Shown: positions 7,774 to 14,473 of the stretch, one piece after another
Layout: each line of letters begins with the position of its first letter
Position numbering within the stretch: position 1 is the stretch's first letter
Assembly: GCA_009783805.1 (NCBI GenBank)
Contig: WRCU01000005.1
Span: 1-16,429 of the forward strand
Direction: 5' to 3'
DNA from: Oscillospiraceae bacterium
GTDB taxonomy: Bacteria; Bacillota; Clostridia; WRCU01
Length of the DNA: 16,429 nt
Notes under the pieces: generated by a model
What the model saw: only the letters and a program-made list of their open reading frames with translations
What the model was told of the DNA's origin: nothing
Database searches by the model: none
Translations under genes and position numbers: made by a program

Positions 7774-8711
7774 TAGACCAGGCCGAGAAGCTCAGGAGGA
7801 TGGTTTCGGATTTGGGGGGGGCGGAAGGCGCGGACGACGCCGCGGCCGACCCTTCGGCCGGGGGCGGCGACGCCTCGGGCTTGCCGAAGGCCGCCCGCAG
7901 GGCCGGGACGAAGCTCATTACCGTGACATCCGGGAAGGGTGGGGTAGGCAAGACGAACTTCACCGTGAACCTGGCCATAGCCTTGGGCAGGATGGGTTAC
8001 AAGGTCACCATCATCGACGCCGACTTCGGGCTCGCGAACGTGGACGTGCTGATGGGCATGACCGTGAAGTCCTCGATCCTGGAGACCGTGAGCGCGGGGC
8101 GCGACTTGATGGAGGCCCTATGCGAGGGCCCGGAGGGGGTCATGTTCCTCTCCGGCGGATCCGGGGTGGAGGAGATAGCGAAACTGGACCCGGCCAAGGT
8201 GGGGGCCTTCATCGAAGGCATGGTGCGCCTGGACGGCATATCGGACGTCATAATCGTGGACACCGGCGCGGGGCTGTCGGATACGGTGATGGACTTCATC
8301 CTGGCCTCCGACGAGACGGTCTTCGTGGTGACGCCGGAGCCCACCGCGATCACGGACGCCTACGCGCTCATGAAGATGGTCGTGGGACGCGACCGCGCCC
8401 ATAAGCTCAAGATCCTCATAAACAGGGCCGAAAGCGAGGAGGAGGCGAGGAGCGTGACCGAAAGGCTGACGTTCGTGGCCGGCAAGTTCCTCTCATACGC
8501 CATAGAGTCCGTAGGCTACATACCATATGACGAGAACGTAGTGAGAGCCGTCAAGAGGCAGCAGCCGTTCACGATGGCCTACCCCAGGAGCGAGGCCTCC
8601 CAGAAGGTGGCCGAGATAGCCAGGACGATCATGGAGCTGGGCGCGGTGAACGCTGAGCGCAAAGGGGTCAGGGGGTTCCTGAGGGGGCTGTTCGGGTCCG
8701 CGAAGGCATGA
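7770..8711 (+). CDS. flhG: MinD-like ATPase FlhG (YlxH/FleN), flagellar number regulator
   Basis: FlhG is a ParA/MinD-family ATPase that limits flagellar number and stimulates FlhF GTPase activity. The 313-residue protein starts with DQAEKLRRM, the conserved N-terminal motif through which FlhG activates FlhF. After a Gly/Ala/Asp-rich linker comes the deviant Walker A motif SGKGGVGKT (K56 and K61), then IIDADFGLANVDVLMG, and DTGAGLS (D164) at the Walker B/switch region. The C-terminal VRGFLRGLFG looks like the amphipathic membrane-targeting helix of MinD-type proteins. It begins in the flhF stop codon (ATGA). A run of eight G bases (7814-7821) falls in the poorly conserved N-terminal part. Confidence 0.96.
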   Translation: MIDQAEKLRRMVSDLGGAEGADDAAADPSAGGGDASGLPKAARRAGTKLITVTSGKGGVGKTNFTVNLAIALGRMGYKVTIIDADFGLANVDVLMGMTVKSSILETVSAGRDLMEALCEGPEGVMFLSGGSGVEEIAKLDPAKVGAFIEGMVRLDGISDVIIVDTGAGLSDTVMDFILASDETVFVVTPEPTAITDAYALMKMVVGRDRAHKLKILINRAESEEEARSVTERLTFVAGKFLSYAIESVGYIPYDENVVRAVKRQQPFTMAYPRSEASQKVAEIARTIMELGAVNAERKGVRGFLRGLFGSAKA

Positions 8712-8745
8712 CCCCCACCTTACGGCCAAGCGAGGGGTGGGAAGG

Positions 8746-9396
8746 ATGCGCATGATCGAGGAAGCGGGCGGGGTGGCGGTGGAGCTGCACCGGTTCGTCG
8801 GGGGCGGCGAGGAGACCTTGGAAGGATTCCTGACGGCCACGGAGCCGGGGGGGGCGGTCTTCCTGACGCTGCCCGACGGGGGTGGCCCCACCGCGGAACT
8901 CGGCTTGGGGGAGTACATAGACGTGACCGTGCAGCGGGGCGACGGCCTGTACGTATTCATCGCGCAGGTGACCGACAAAGGGGCGTATGGCGGGAACCCC
9001 GCCGTGAAGGCCAGGGTCCGCTCCGAGATAAGGAAGGTTCGCAGACGCGGGTTCCATAGGTACGCGTACGGCCTTCCCATGAGGTACAAAGTGGCCGTGG
9101 GCGGACGCGGGCCGACGGAAGGCGGCCGGGAGCGGGAGGCCTTGACGCGCGACGTCAGCGGCGGCGGCTTTTCGTTCGACTCAGACGAGGAGTACGCGGT
9201 CCCTTCCGCCATCCATGGGACTATGGAGGTCCGAAGCCATAGAATAAGCTTCGTCGGGACCGTGGTGCGCGCGGAGCCCCGGGCCGGGTCGGGCGGCGGC
9301 GGGCATGGGTACGCCGTGCGGTTCGACGTCATCGGCGACAAGGACAGAGAGGCGCTCATAAAACATATATTCCTCGGGCAAAGGCTCGCGAAGTGA
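8746..9396 (+). CDS. YcgR/FlgZ-like PilZ-domain protein (putative c-di-GMP motility brake)
   Basis: The 216-residue protein has two parts: an N-terminal beta-rich YcgR-like domain (about 1-95) and a C-terminal PilZ domain. The c-di-GMP binding residues are visible: R101-G-F-H-R105 (the RxxxR motif) and D136-V-S-G-G-G141 (the DxSxxG motif). The C-terminus (YAVRFDVIGDKDREALIKHIFLGQR) is typical of YcgR-type proteins that bind the motor or stators when c-di-GMP is high. Between the two binding motifs is a Gly-rich loop (about 118-132). The start is one of three: GTG 8737, ATG 8746 or ATG 8752. ATG 8746, with AGGGG eight bases upstream, is chosen, and 8752 with GGAAGG is nearly as good. A G8 run lies at 8847-8854. 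It follows flhG by 34 bases. The c-di-GMP role is inferred from the motifs. Confidence 0.88.
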   Translation: MRMIEEAGGVAVELHRFVGGGEETLEGFLTATEPGGAVFLTLPDGGGPTAELGLGEYIDVTVQRGDGLYVFIAQVTDKGAYGGNPAVKARVRSEIRKVRRRGFHRYAYGLPMRYKVAVGGRGPTEGGREREALTRDVSGGGFSFDSDEEYAVPSAIHGTMEVRSHRISFVGTVVRAEPRAGSGGGGHGYAVRFDVIGDKDREALIKHIFLGQRLAK

Positions 9397-9447
9397 GCTA
9401 ATAGCGCAATAAAGCCATAATTATATAAAACAGCATACCAATATGTT
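9397..9447 (+). promoter_or_regulatory. AT-rich island upstream of cheA, probable internal promoter region
   Basis: This 51-base stretch is 36/51 A or T, in sharp contrast to its surroundings. It contains CATAAT (9416-9421) and TATAAA (9424-9429), either of which could be a -10 element. No convincing -35 was found for either, nor a TAAA-N15-GCCGATAT sigma-D site. An inverted repeat, AGCATA (9432-9437) and TATGCT (9447-9452), adjoins it and could be an operator or a weak RNA stem. Promoter function is inferred from composition and position. Confidence 0.4.
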
Positions 9448-9460
9448 ATGCTACGCCTTG

Positions 9461-9479
9461 GTTCCGCATACGCGGGAAC
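9461..9479 (+). promoter_or_regulatory. Hairpin in the cheA leader
   Basis: GTTCC (9461-9465) pairs with GGAAC (9475-9479). GC (9466-9467) can pair with GC (9472-9473) after a one-base bulge at 9474, leaving an ATAC loop. It ends 10 bases before the cheA ribosome site and could shape the leader RNA. No T-run follows it. Confidence 0.3.
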
Positions 9480-9488
9480 GGCTATATC

Positions 9489-9495
9489 GGGAGGT
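9489..9495 (+). promoter_or_regulatory. Ribosome binding site that sets the cheA start
   Basis: GGGAGGT lies six bases before ATG 9502. It supports that codon over the in-frame ATG at 9448, which has only AT-rich sequence ahead of it. Confidence 0.75.
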
Positions 9496-9501
9496 TGCCT
9501 T

Positions 9502-11601
9502 ATGGGAATGGACTTCAGCGAATATGTGGACCTATTTATAGATGAATCGAAGGAACACCTGCAGATACTCAGCCAATCGCTCCTGGACCTGGAGAAGAAC
9601 CCGAACAACGTCCCCGTCTTGAACGAGGTGTTCAGGATCGCGCATACCGTGAAGGGCACGGCCGGGACCATGGGGTACTTGAAAATGTCCAGGCTCACCC
9701 ATGTGATGGAGAACGTGCTCCACGCCGTGAGGAACAACGAGCTGAGGATCGAATCGGGGATAGTCGACATCCTGTTCAAGTGCCTGGATGCGCTGGAGAA
9801 CTACCTGAACAACATAATTTCCGGGGGGAATGAAGGGGACAACGAGTACCAGGAAGTGAGGGACGCCCTCGATGACCTGCTGAAGGAAAAGAAGCCGGCC
9901 GACGGCCAGCCAGGCGGCCGTGAGGGCGATGAGGCGGCCCCTGGGCCGACGGAGTGCGCCGGGAACGGGGAGGCCATGGACGACGCCTGGGACGATAAGG
10001 TTCGGAACGCCGTTCTGAGCGCTGAGGAGCAGGGCATCATAAACAAAGCGTACGAGCTGCATAAGAACGTCTTCCACGTGGTCATCAGGCTGACGGCGAC
10101 GTGCGTGATGAAGTCGGCCAGGGCGTTCATCGTCTTCCAGGCGCTGGAGCAGGACGGTGAGATAATCAAGTCCCTGCCCAGCGGCGAGGAGATAGAGGAC
10201 GAGGGGTTCGACCGCGAGTTCGCGGCCGTGGTGGTCACATCCAAAGGCGTCGAGTACTTCCAGGACGAGGTAGGCTCGATAAATGAAGTCGAGAACGTGA
10301 CGATCAACATACTCCAACCCAAGCTGGCCGACCCGGCGGCACCCGGGGGCGGCGACGGCGATGGCGGCGCGGGGGCGGAGGGCGCGGGGGTAGCCGCCCC
10401 ACCCGCGGGCCAGGCGAAGGACGGAGCCGGTCAGGAGGGCCAGAAGCCCAAGGTCAGCAAGACCGTGAGGGTCGACATCGAGCGCCTGGACATACTCATG
10501 AACCTGGTGAGCGAGCTCATCATCCAGAAGACCAGGCTCGAGGGCATCGAGATGAACAACACGACCGACTACCATGAGACGCTGGAGTCGCTCGAGCGCA
10601 TAACGACAGACCTCCACGACGCGGTCATGAAGGTCAGGATGGTCCCCATAGAGAACGTCTTCAACAGGTTCCCCAGGCAGATAAGGGACATATCGAGGGA
10701 CATCGGCAAGCAGGTGGAGCTCATCATGTCCGGCGAGGAGACGGAGCTCGACAGGAACGTGATAGACGAGATCGGCGACCCGCTCATACACATGCTGAGG
10801 AACTCCATCGACCATGGCCTGGAGCCCACGGAGCGCAGGGCCGAGGTAGGAAAGGACCCCGTCGGGAGGATATACCTCAGGGCCTATCAGGAAGGGAACA
10901 ACGTCGTCATCGAGGTCGAGGATGACGGGCAGGGGCTCAACATAGCCAAGATCAAGGCGAAGTCGGTGGAGAAGGGCGTGGTGACGTCCGAGGCGGCCGA
11001 AGGCATGACGGACAGGGAGTTCATAGACCTCCTCTTCAAGCCCAGCTTCTCCACGGCCGACAAGGTGACTAGCCTTTCGGGCAGGGGCGTGGGGCTGGAC
11101 GTGGTCAAGACCAAGATCGAGGGCCTGGGCGGCACCGTCGAGGTGGAAACGGAGCTGGGGAAGGGCAGCAAGTTCATAATCAGGCTGCCGCTGACGCTGG
11201 CGATCATACAGGCGCTTCTCGTCTACGTGGGCGGGGAGAAGTACGCGATCCCCATTTCGACGATCTCGACCATAACGAAGCTCATGCCGGGTGACATAAA
11301 ACTCGTCCAGAACATGGAGGTGATGGTCCAGAGGGACGTCGTGATACCGATGATCAGGCTGAGGGGGAGGCTGGACGTCGCCGAAAGCGAAGGCTACGCG
11401 GGCCCGAGGGACGGCGTCCTGGTGCAGGTGCGCAAGAGCGACAGGGTCTACGGCTACGTGGTGGACCGGCTCATAGGCCAGCAGGAGATAGTCGTCAAGC
11501 CCCTGGGGAAAATGCTCTCGAACATAAGGTTCATAGCGGGGGCGACCATCCTGGGGGACGGGAACGTGGCGCTCATATTGGACGTGAACTCACTGGAATG
11601 A
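9502..11601 (+). CDS. cheA: Chemotaxis histidine kinase CheA
   Basis: CheA autophosphorylates in response to receptors and passes phosphate to CheY. The 699-residue protein has all five domains. The first is an Hpt/P1 domain with phospho-site H48 in FRIAHTVKGTAGTMG. Next is a P2 CheY-docking domain (about 172-274) and a Gly/Ala-rich linker. The P3 dimer helices (about 319-385; RVDIERLDILMNLVSELIIQKTR) follow. The P4 ATPase has an N box at N434-S-I-D-H-G-L-E, a G1 box at D474-D-G-Q-G and a G2 box at G527-R-G-V-G-L-D. The last is a CheW-like P5 domain. ATG 9502 is chosen because of a GGGAGGT ribosome site and because MGMDFSEYVDLFIDESKEHL is the usual CheA N-terminus. An ATG at 9448 would add 18 residues without a ribosome site. 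cheW follows after 24 bases. Confidence 0.97.
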   Translation: MGMDFSEYVDLFIDESKEHLQILSQSLLDLEKNPNNVPVLNEVFRIAHTVKGTAGTMGYLKMSRLTHVMENVLHAVRNNELRIESGIVDILFKCLDALENYLNNIISGGNEGDNEYQEVRDALDDLLKEKKPADGQPGGREGDEAAPGPTECAGNGEAMDDAWDDKVRNAVLSAEEQGIINKAYELHKNVFHVVIRLTATCVMKSARAFIVFQALEQDGEIIKSLPSGEEIEDEGFDREFAAVVVTSKGVEYFQDEVGSINEVENVTINILQPKLADPAAPGGGDGDGGAGAEGAGVAAPPAGQAKDGAGQEGQKPKVSKTVRVDIERLDILMNLVSELIIQKTRLEGIEMNNTTDYHETLESLERITTDLHDAVMKVRMVPIENVFNRFPRQIRDISRDIGKQVELIMSGEETELDRNVIDEIGDPLIHMLRNSIDHGLEPTERRAEVGKDPVGRIYLRAYQEGNNVVIEVEDDGQGLNIAKIKAKSVEKGVVTSEAAEGMTDREFIDLLFKPSFSTADKVTSLSGRGVGLDVVKTKIEGLGGTVEVETELGKGSKFIIRLPLTLAIIQALLVYVGGEKYAIPISTISTITKLMPGDIKLVQNMEVMVQRDVVIPMIRLRGRLDVAESEGYAGPRDGVLVQVRKSDRVYGYVVDRLIGQQEIVVKPLGKMLSNIRFIAGATILGDGNVALILDVNSLE

Positions 11602-11625
11602 ACATTAGGGGGTACGGGGGTCACC

Positions 11626-12069
11626 ATGGACGAGGGAAACGCTCAGAACGGCAAGCGCAAGTACATCGCATTCACCCTTGGGATCGAGGAGTTCGGCATA
11701 GACATCGACAAGGTCGTGATAATCGAGCAGATGAAGGCCATCACCAGGGTGCCCCAAACCCCTGCCTACATAACCGGCATCCTTAACCTGCGCGGCGACA
11801 TCAGGCCAATAATCAACCTCAGGAAGAAGTTCGGGCTGCAGGACGCCGAGGATACCGAAGACACGAGGATCATCTTCGTCCGGGTCGACGAGAACGTCGT
11901 CGGCGTCGTGGTGGACAAGGTCACGGAGGTGGTCCCGATAGACTCCGAGATGGTGGAGGGCGTCGGGTTCAATTCCACCATATCACCGGAGTACATAAGC
12001 GGCGTAGGGCATCTGGGGGGCAGGATAATCACCTTGCTTCTGGTGGAGACGATCCTGAGGATAAACTAA
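11626..12069 (+). CDS. cheW: Chemotaxis coupling protein CheW
   Basis: CheW links chemoreceptors to CheA in the signalling array. The 147-residue single-domain product is of normal length and carries the family blocks YIAFTLGIEEFGIDIDKV, the receptor/CheA-contacting ITRVPQTPAYITGILNLRGDIRPIINLRKKFGL, and VGVVVDKVTEVVPI followed by ISGVGHLGGRIITLLLVE. A GGGGG site lies five bases before ATG 11626. It sits between cheA and cheC, as expected for the Bacillota operon. No odd features were seen. Confidence 0.96.
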   Translation: MDEGNAQNGKRKYIAFTLGIEEFGIDIDKVVIIEQMKAITRVPQTPAYITGILNLRGDIRPIINLRKKFGLQDAEDTEDTRIIFVRVDENVVGVVVDKVTEVVPIDSEMVEGVGFNSTISPEYISGVGHLGGRIITLLLVETILRIN

Positions 12070-12092
12070 GGCATGACAGCGGGGGCTTTTTG

Positions 12093-12701
12093 ATGGGAGG
12101 CTCAGTCTTCGATCCGGCCTACTTCGACATACTCAAGGAGATCGGCAACATAGGGGCGGGCAACGCCGCCACCTCCCTCGCCAAGATGATCGGCAGGAAG
12201 GTCGACATGTCCATCCCGAAGGTGCAGATCGTGGGCTTCGGCGAGGTGGCCGACATACTGGGGGGAGCCGAGAAGGAGGTCATCGGCATCCTGGTGGCCA
12301 TCGGCGGCGACGTCAGCGGGCTCATCATGTTCATCGCGGACAGGGCGGACGCCGACAAGGTGCTGGACATGCTCCTGGGCGACGCGCGCGGGCCCGGCCC
12401 GGGATACGGCGAGATGGAGGCGTCCGCCCTCAAGGAGGCGGGAAACATCATGACCGGCGCCTACGTGGGGGCGCTGTCGATGTTGACGGGGCTCAGGATA
12501 GAGCCGTCCATACCCGACCTGTCGGCCGACATGGCGGGGGCGATACTCAGTGTGCCGGCCATCATGTTCGGTCAGGTGGGCGACCACGTGCTGTTCATCG
12601 AGACGCGCTTTGAGGGTGAGACGTCCGTTTCGGGCAACTTCTTCCTCATACCCGACCACGGCTCTTACGGGGTCCTATTAAAGGCGTTAGGGGTAGACTG
12701 A
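12093..12701 (+). CDS. cheC: CheY-P phosphatase CheC
   Basis: CheC removes phosphate from CheY-P and also binds CheD. The 202-residue protein contains both copies of the D/S-xxx-E-xx-N active-site motif: DILKEIGN near residues 10-17, followed by the spaced Pro in SIPKV, and SALKEAGN in the second half, followed by SIPDL. Both sites therefore look functional, as in classical CheC. ATG 12093 is preferred over the TTG three bases earlier because GGGGG (12081-12085) is well spaced and MGGSVFDPAYFDILKEIGNIGAGNAATSLA matches the family start. The stop overlaps the cheD start by one base (TGATG), so the two interacting proteins are probably translationally coupled. Confidence 0.96.
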   Translation: MGGSVFDPAYFDILKEIGNIGAGNAATSLAKMIGRKVDMSIPKVQIVGFGEVADILGGAEKEVIGILVAIGGDVSGLIMFIADRADADKVLDMLLGDARGPGPGYGEMEASALKEAGNIMTGAYVGALSMLTGLRIEPSIPDLSADMAGAILSVPAIMFGQVGDHVLFIETRFEGETSVSGNFFLIPDHGSYGVLLKALGVD

Positions 12702-13189
12702 TGGCGGAGGCGCTGATAAAGGTGGGAATGGCCGACCTGAAGGCGTCGGCCCACCCATCGGGGCTCACGACCCTGGGCTTGGGCTCCTGCGTCGGCATCT
12801 CGCTGTATGACGCCGGCACCAAGGTGATCGGCATGGCGCACATAATGCTGCCCGACAGCAAGCACGTGAGGGACGGCGTGAACAAGGCCAAGTTCGCGGA
12901 CACCGCGGTGGAGGCCCTGGTGGGGGAGATGCTGGGCCTCGGCGCGAGGAAAGGGCACATGGTCGCGAAACTCGCGGGTGGGGCCCAGATGTTCGCACTG
13001 TCGGTGACGACCGACCTGATGAAGGTAGGGCTGAGGAACGCCATCGCCGCGAAGGACGCCCTTAAGGCCATGGGCATACCCGTGGTGGCGGAGGAGACGG
13101 GCGGAAGCTTCGGCAGGACCATAGAGCTGTACTCGGTGAACGGAAGGCTGCTTATAAAGACGATCGGCCATGGTATGAGGGAGCTTTAG
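12701..13189 (+). CDS. cheD: Chemoreceptor glutamine deamidase CheD
   Basis: CheD deamidates glutamines of chemoreceptors and in Bacillota also binds CheC to adjust CheC activity during adaptation. The 162-residue product has the catalytic triad residues with the same spacing as known CheD: T24, C30 (in TLGLGSCVGISLYD) and H47 (GMAHIMLPDS). Further family blocks are KFADTAVEALVGEM, LAGGAQMF, VVAEETGGSFGRTIELYSVNGRLLIKT. The ATG overlaps the cheC stop. The gene ends 13 bases before the next one. Confidence 0.96.
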   Translation: MAEALIKVGMADLKASAHPSGLTTLGLGSCVGISLYDAGTKVIGMAHIMLPDSKHVRDGVNKAKFADTAVEALVGEMLGLGARKGHMVAKLAGGAQMFALSVTTDLMKVGLRNAIAAKDALKAMGIPVVAEETGGSFGRTIELYSVNGRLLIKTIGHGMREL

Positions 13190-13202
13190 AGAGGACCGCC
13201 GG

Positions 13203-13622
13203 ATGGACTACGTGAGAAGGATGCCGTGGATACTGGGACTGTTCGCCTCGATCGTGACCGGCCTTCTTTGCCACTCCGGCGGGTGCATTATGGAGATCAC
13301 GTTCTTCAGGATGGCGATCGCCTTGTTCCTCTTCTTCTGCGTCGGCCTAGTCATACGCGCGGTCATCACGGGGATCCAGGACGAGCTCAGGATGAAGGAG
13401 GAGCTGGAGGCCAGGCGGGCGGAGGAGGGGTTGGGGCCCTTGGGTGAGGCGGCCGAGGCCCAGGTTGACGCGGACGCCGCGTCGGCCCCGAACGGGTCCG
13501 GCGGCTACGCGCCGTATAACGGCGACGGGGGGGTCTACGGCGGCAACGGCATGGATGAGTTCCAGGACGGGTTCGAGCCGATGAAGATAGCCGACTACCT
13601 GAAGGGCGAAACGGAAGGATGA
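13203..13622 (+). CDS. Uncharacterised two-helix membrane protein between cheD and sigD
   Basis: I do not recognise the family. The 139-residue product has two hydrophobic segments (about 8-27 and 33-55), three cysteines (C23, C28, C46), a charged helix (IQDELRMKEELEARRAEEG, about 58-76), then an acidic Gly/Ala/Asn/Tyr-rich region, and a more ordered-looking end (FEPMKIADYLKGETEG). With basic residues before the first helix (YVRRM), a hairpin topology with a cytoplasmic tail is plausible. ATG 13203 follows cheD by 13 bases, with GAGG eight bases upstream. Its place inside the motility operon suggests a flagellar or chemotaxis accessory role, but no function can be assigned. A run of seven G (13527-13533) falls in the tail. 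The composition fits its neighbours, so there is no sign of recent transfer. Confidence 0.82.
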   Translation: MDYVRRMPWILGLFASIVTGLLCHSGGCIMEITFFRMAIALFLFFCVGLVIRAVITGIQDELRMKEELEARRAEEGLGPLGEAAEAQVDADAASAPNGSGGYAPYNGDGGVYGGNGMDEFQDGFEPMKIADYLKGETEG

Positions 13623-13623
13623 G

Positions 13624-13645
13624 CGGCCGTGAAGGCCCACGGCCG
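13624..13645 (+). promoter_or_regulatory. Perfect 8-bp hairpin between the membrane-protein gene and sigD
   Basis: CGGCCGTG (13624-13631) pairs exactly with CACGGCCG (13638-13645) around a six-base AAGGCC loop, starting two bases after the upstream stop codon ends. No T-run follows, so it is not a standard intrinsic terminator. It could be a processing or stability element, or a partial terminator that lowers sigD expression. The structure is seen in the sequence; the role is inferred. Confidence 0.5.
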
Positions 13646-13689
13646 GCCTTAGGTCCGCCGATTGGGCGTTAGGCCCGAGGGGTGGTTAT

Positions 13690-14448
13690 ATGGGCATGGA
13701 ACCCGAGATGACCGAACTTTGGAAAGGCTACGCGGCCGGCAGGGACCCCGCCATCCGCGAGAGGCTTATCGTCGAGTACAGCCACCTCATCAAGTACGTC
13801 GCCGGAAGGCTGAACATATACTTCGCCTCGACGGTCGAGTTCGATGACTTGGTGGGTTACGGCGTGTTCGGCCTGATCGACGCCATAGAGAAGTACGACT
13901 TGGCCAAGGGGGTCAAGTTCGAGACCTACGCGTCGCTCAGGATCAGGGGTGCGATCATCGACAACGTGAGGAACCTGGATTGGGTGCCCAGGTCCCTGCG
14001 TCAAAAGGGCAAGGACCTGGAGAAGGCGTACTCCGAGCTGGAGGCCGAGCTGGGCAGGGCGGCCACCGAGGAAGAGGCCTGTGAAAGGCTCGGCGTGACG
14101 AAGGAGCACTTGGGGAAGCTGGTCGGCGAGGTGAGCTTCGCCTCCATGGTCTCGCTCGAGGAGTACCTGGAGCAGCACTTCGAGATCGAGCCTATGACAG
14201 GCCAGGTGGATAGGGACTCCGACCCTGAGCTGAGCGCCGAGGCCGAGGAGACGAAGGCGATCCTCGCGGACGCGGTGGACCGGCTGCCCGACAAGGAGAA
14301 GACTGTGGTCAGCCTCTACTACTACGATGAGATGACCTTGAAGGAGATCAGCAAGGTTATGGGCGTATCGGAGTCGCGGGTCTCGCAGCTCCATACGAAG
14401 GCCATCGTGAGGATCAGGGAGACGTTGCAGGAAGCCGACGTCCATTGA
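13690..14448 (+). CDS. sigD: Motility sigma factor (sigma-28 / FliA / SigD)
   Basis: This factor directs RNA polymerase to late flagellar and chemotaxis genes once hook-basal bodies are complete, and is normally held by FlgM. The 252-residue product is of normal SigD/FliA/WhiG length. Region 2 is YSHLIKYVAGRLNIYF, then VEFDDLVGYGVFGLIDAIEKYDLAKGVKFETYASLRIRGAIIDNVRNLDWVPRSLR, the typical sigma-28 block. Region 3 is around LEKAYSELEAELGRAATEEE, and region 4 ends LPDKEKTVVSLYYYDEMTLKEISKVMGVSESRVSQLHTKAI. ATG 13690 has AGGGG seven bases upstream. Its place after cheD is that of sigD in Bacillus, with one extra gene between. WhiG-type sporulation function is less likely in this setting. Confidence 0.95.
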   Translation: MGMEPEMTELWKGYAAGRDPAIRERLIVEYSHLIKYVAGRLNIYFASTVEFDDLVGYGVFGLIDAIEKYDLAKGVKFETYASLRIRGAIIDNVRNLDWVPRSLRQKGKDLEKAYSELEAELGRAATEEEACERLGVTKEHLGKLVGEVSFASMVSLEEYLEQHFEIEPMTGQVDRDSDPELSAEAEETKAILADAVDRLPDKEKTVVSLYYYDEMTLKEISKVMGVSESRVSQLHTKAIVRIRETLQEADVH

Positions 14449-14473
14449 CCATCCCGGAAAGGCGGTGCGGACA

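Noticed and set aside
9448..9501. Upstream in-frame ATG extending CheA by 18 residues
   Set aside because: It has no ribosome site, lies in the AT-rich leader, and the extra residues do not resemble CheA. ATG 9502 has a strong GGGAGGT site and matches the family start.
3219..13533. Poly-G tracts of 7-8 bases (flhB, flhF, flhG, pilZ, the cheD-sigD gene) as possible phase-variation switches
   Set aside because: With the high G content of the coding strand, a rough estimate gives several such runs by chance in 16 kb, and all frames are intact. Strain comparison would be needed before calling them contingency loci.
13657..13664. GCCGATTG upstream of sigD as a sigma-28 -10 element
   Set aside because: It matches 6 of 8 positions but no TAAA-like -35 lies 15 bases upstream; that place is inside the hairpin.
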